Below the pieces are notes generated by a model. It was not told where the DNA came from, did no database searches, and saw nothing but the letters and a program-made list of their open reading frames with translations. Source: Lentzea jiangxiensis (lineage in GTDB: Bacteria; Actinomycetota; Actinomycetes; Mycobacteriales; Pseudonocardiaceae). From it: a DNA stretch of 64,000 bases. Numbering within the stretch: the stretch's first letter is position 1; the number at the start of each line of letters is the position of its first letter. Shown one piece after another: positions 63,999 to 64,000 of this stretch. Location: contig NZ_FNIX01000006.1 of the NCBI RefSeq assembly GCF_900104175.1, positions 186,001-250,000 of the forward strand, read 5' to 3'. Made by a program: the position numbers and the translations under genes.

Positions 63999-64000
63999 GT

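Overview
The window looks like a chromosomal segment of a filamentous actinomycete, most likely Pseudonocardiales (Lentzea/Saccharothrix/Actinosynnema type). The grounds are very high GC, many GTG starts, 4-base ATGA/GTGA gene overlaps, leaderless promoters, and an ssrA/smpB/ftsX/ftsE/prfB block in the usual actinobacterial order. The genus is an inference.

0-21.2 kb is core and accessory chromosome. It holds a NarL-type two-component pair (kinase cut by the window edge), a decayed aminoglycoside phosphotransferase, a beta-propeller lipoprotein and a GT-C-like membrane protein. Two small redox/regulator modules follow: TetR with an NmrA and a SnoaL protein around paired operators, and MerR with an old yellow enzyme. 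Next come a zinc alcohol dehydrogenase, an MmyB-type regulator and a SelT/W/H protein. The most distinctive locus is a 1287-residue A-Ox-T-TE synthetase whose specificity code reads as glutamine (DAWQFGLINK), i.e. an indigoidine (blue pigment) synthetase, followed by a tautomerase. Its own C-terminal tail resembles that tautomerase. Various small proteins and secreted proteins complete the region.

21.6-46.7 kb is accessory DNA stacked at one tRNA-Ala(GGC) gene. Two related integrase-plus-attachment-site units lie in direct repeat, at 34.4-35.9 and 45.2-46.7 kb, so two islands appear to be inserted in tandem. Both integrases carry a TAA stop at the same codon. Island 1 carries a four-gene cassette: SNF2-type helicase, DUF4391 protein, type III Mod and type III Res. 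It also carries IS5, IS630, IS256 and Nudix remnants. Island 2 carries a 706-residue membrane protein, a broken hypothetical gene, a small membrane protein, and a winged-helix/BTAD-NACHT NTPase coupled to a frameshifted helical-repeat gene. A complete IS630-family element sits exactly at the end of a MITE there. A second MITE interrupts the older IS630 copy in island 1. This is a defence-island type of region; the NACHT set and the helicase-DUF4391-type III cassette are the best candidates for an undescribed system.

46.7-64 kb returns to ordinary chromosome: a DsbA-like thioredoxin, an MFS transporter, a GNAT, HrpB helicase, an HD protein, an amino-acid permease, a GlxA-type regulator, a saccharopine-dehydrogenase-like protein, tmRNA (tag ending YALAA), and a second kinase/regulator pair paralogous to the first. 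An amidohydrolase, SmpB, FtsX, FtsE, RF2 and a PadR regulator close the window.
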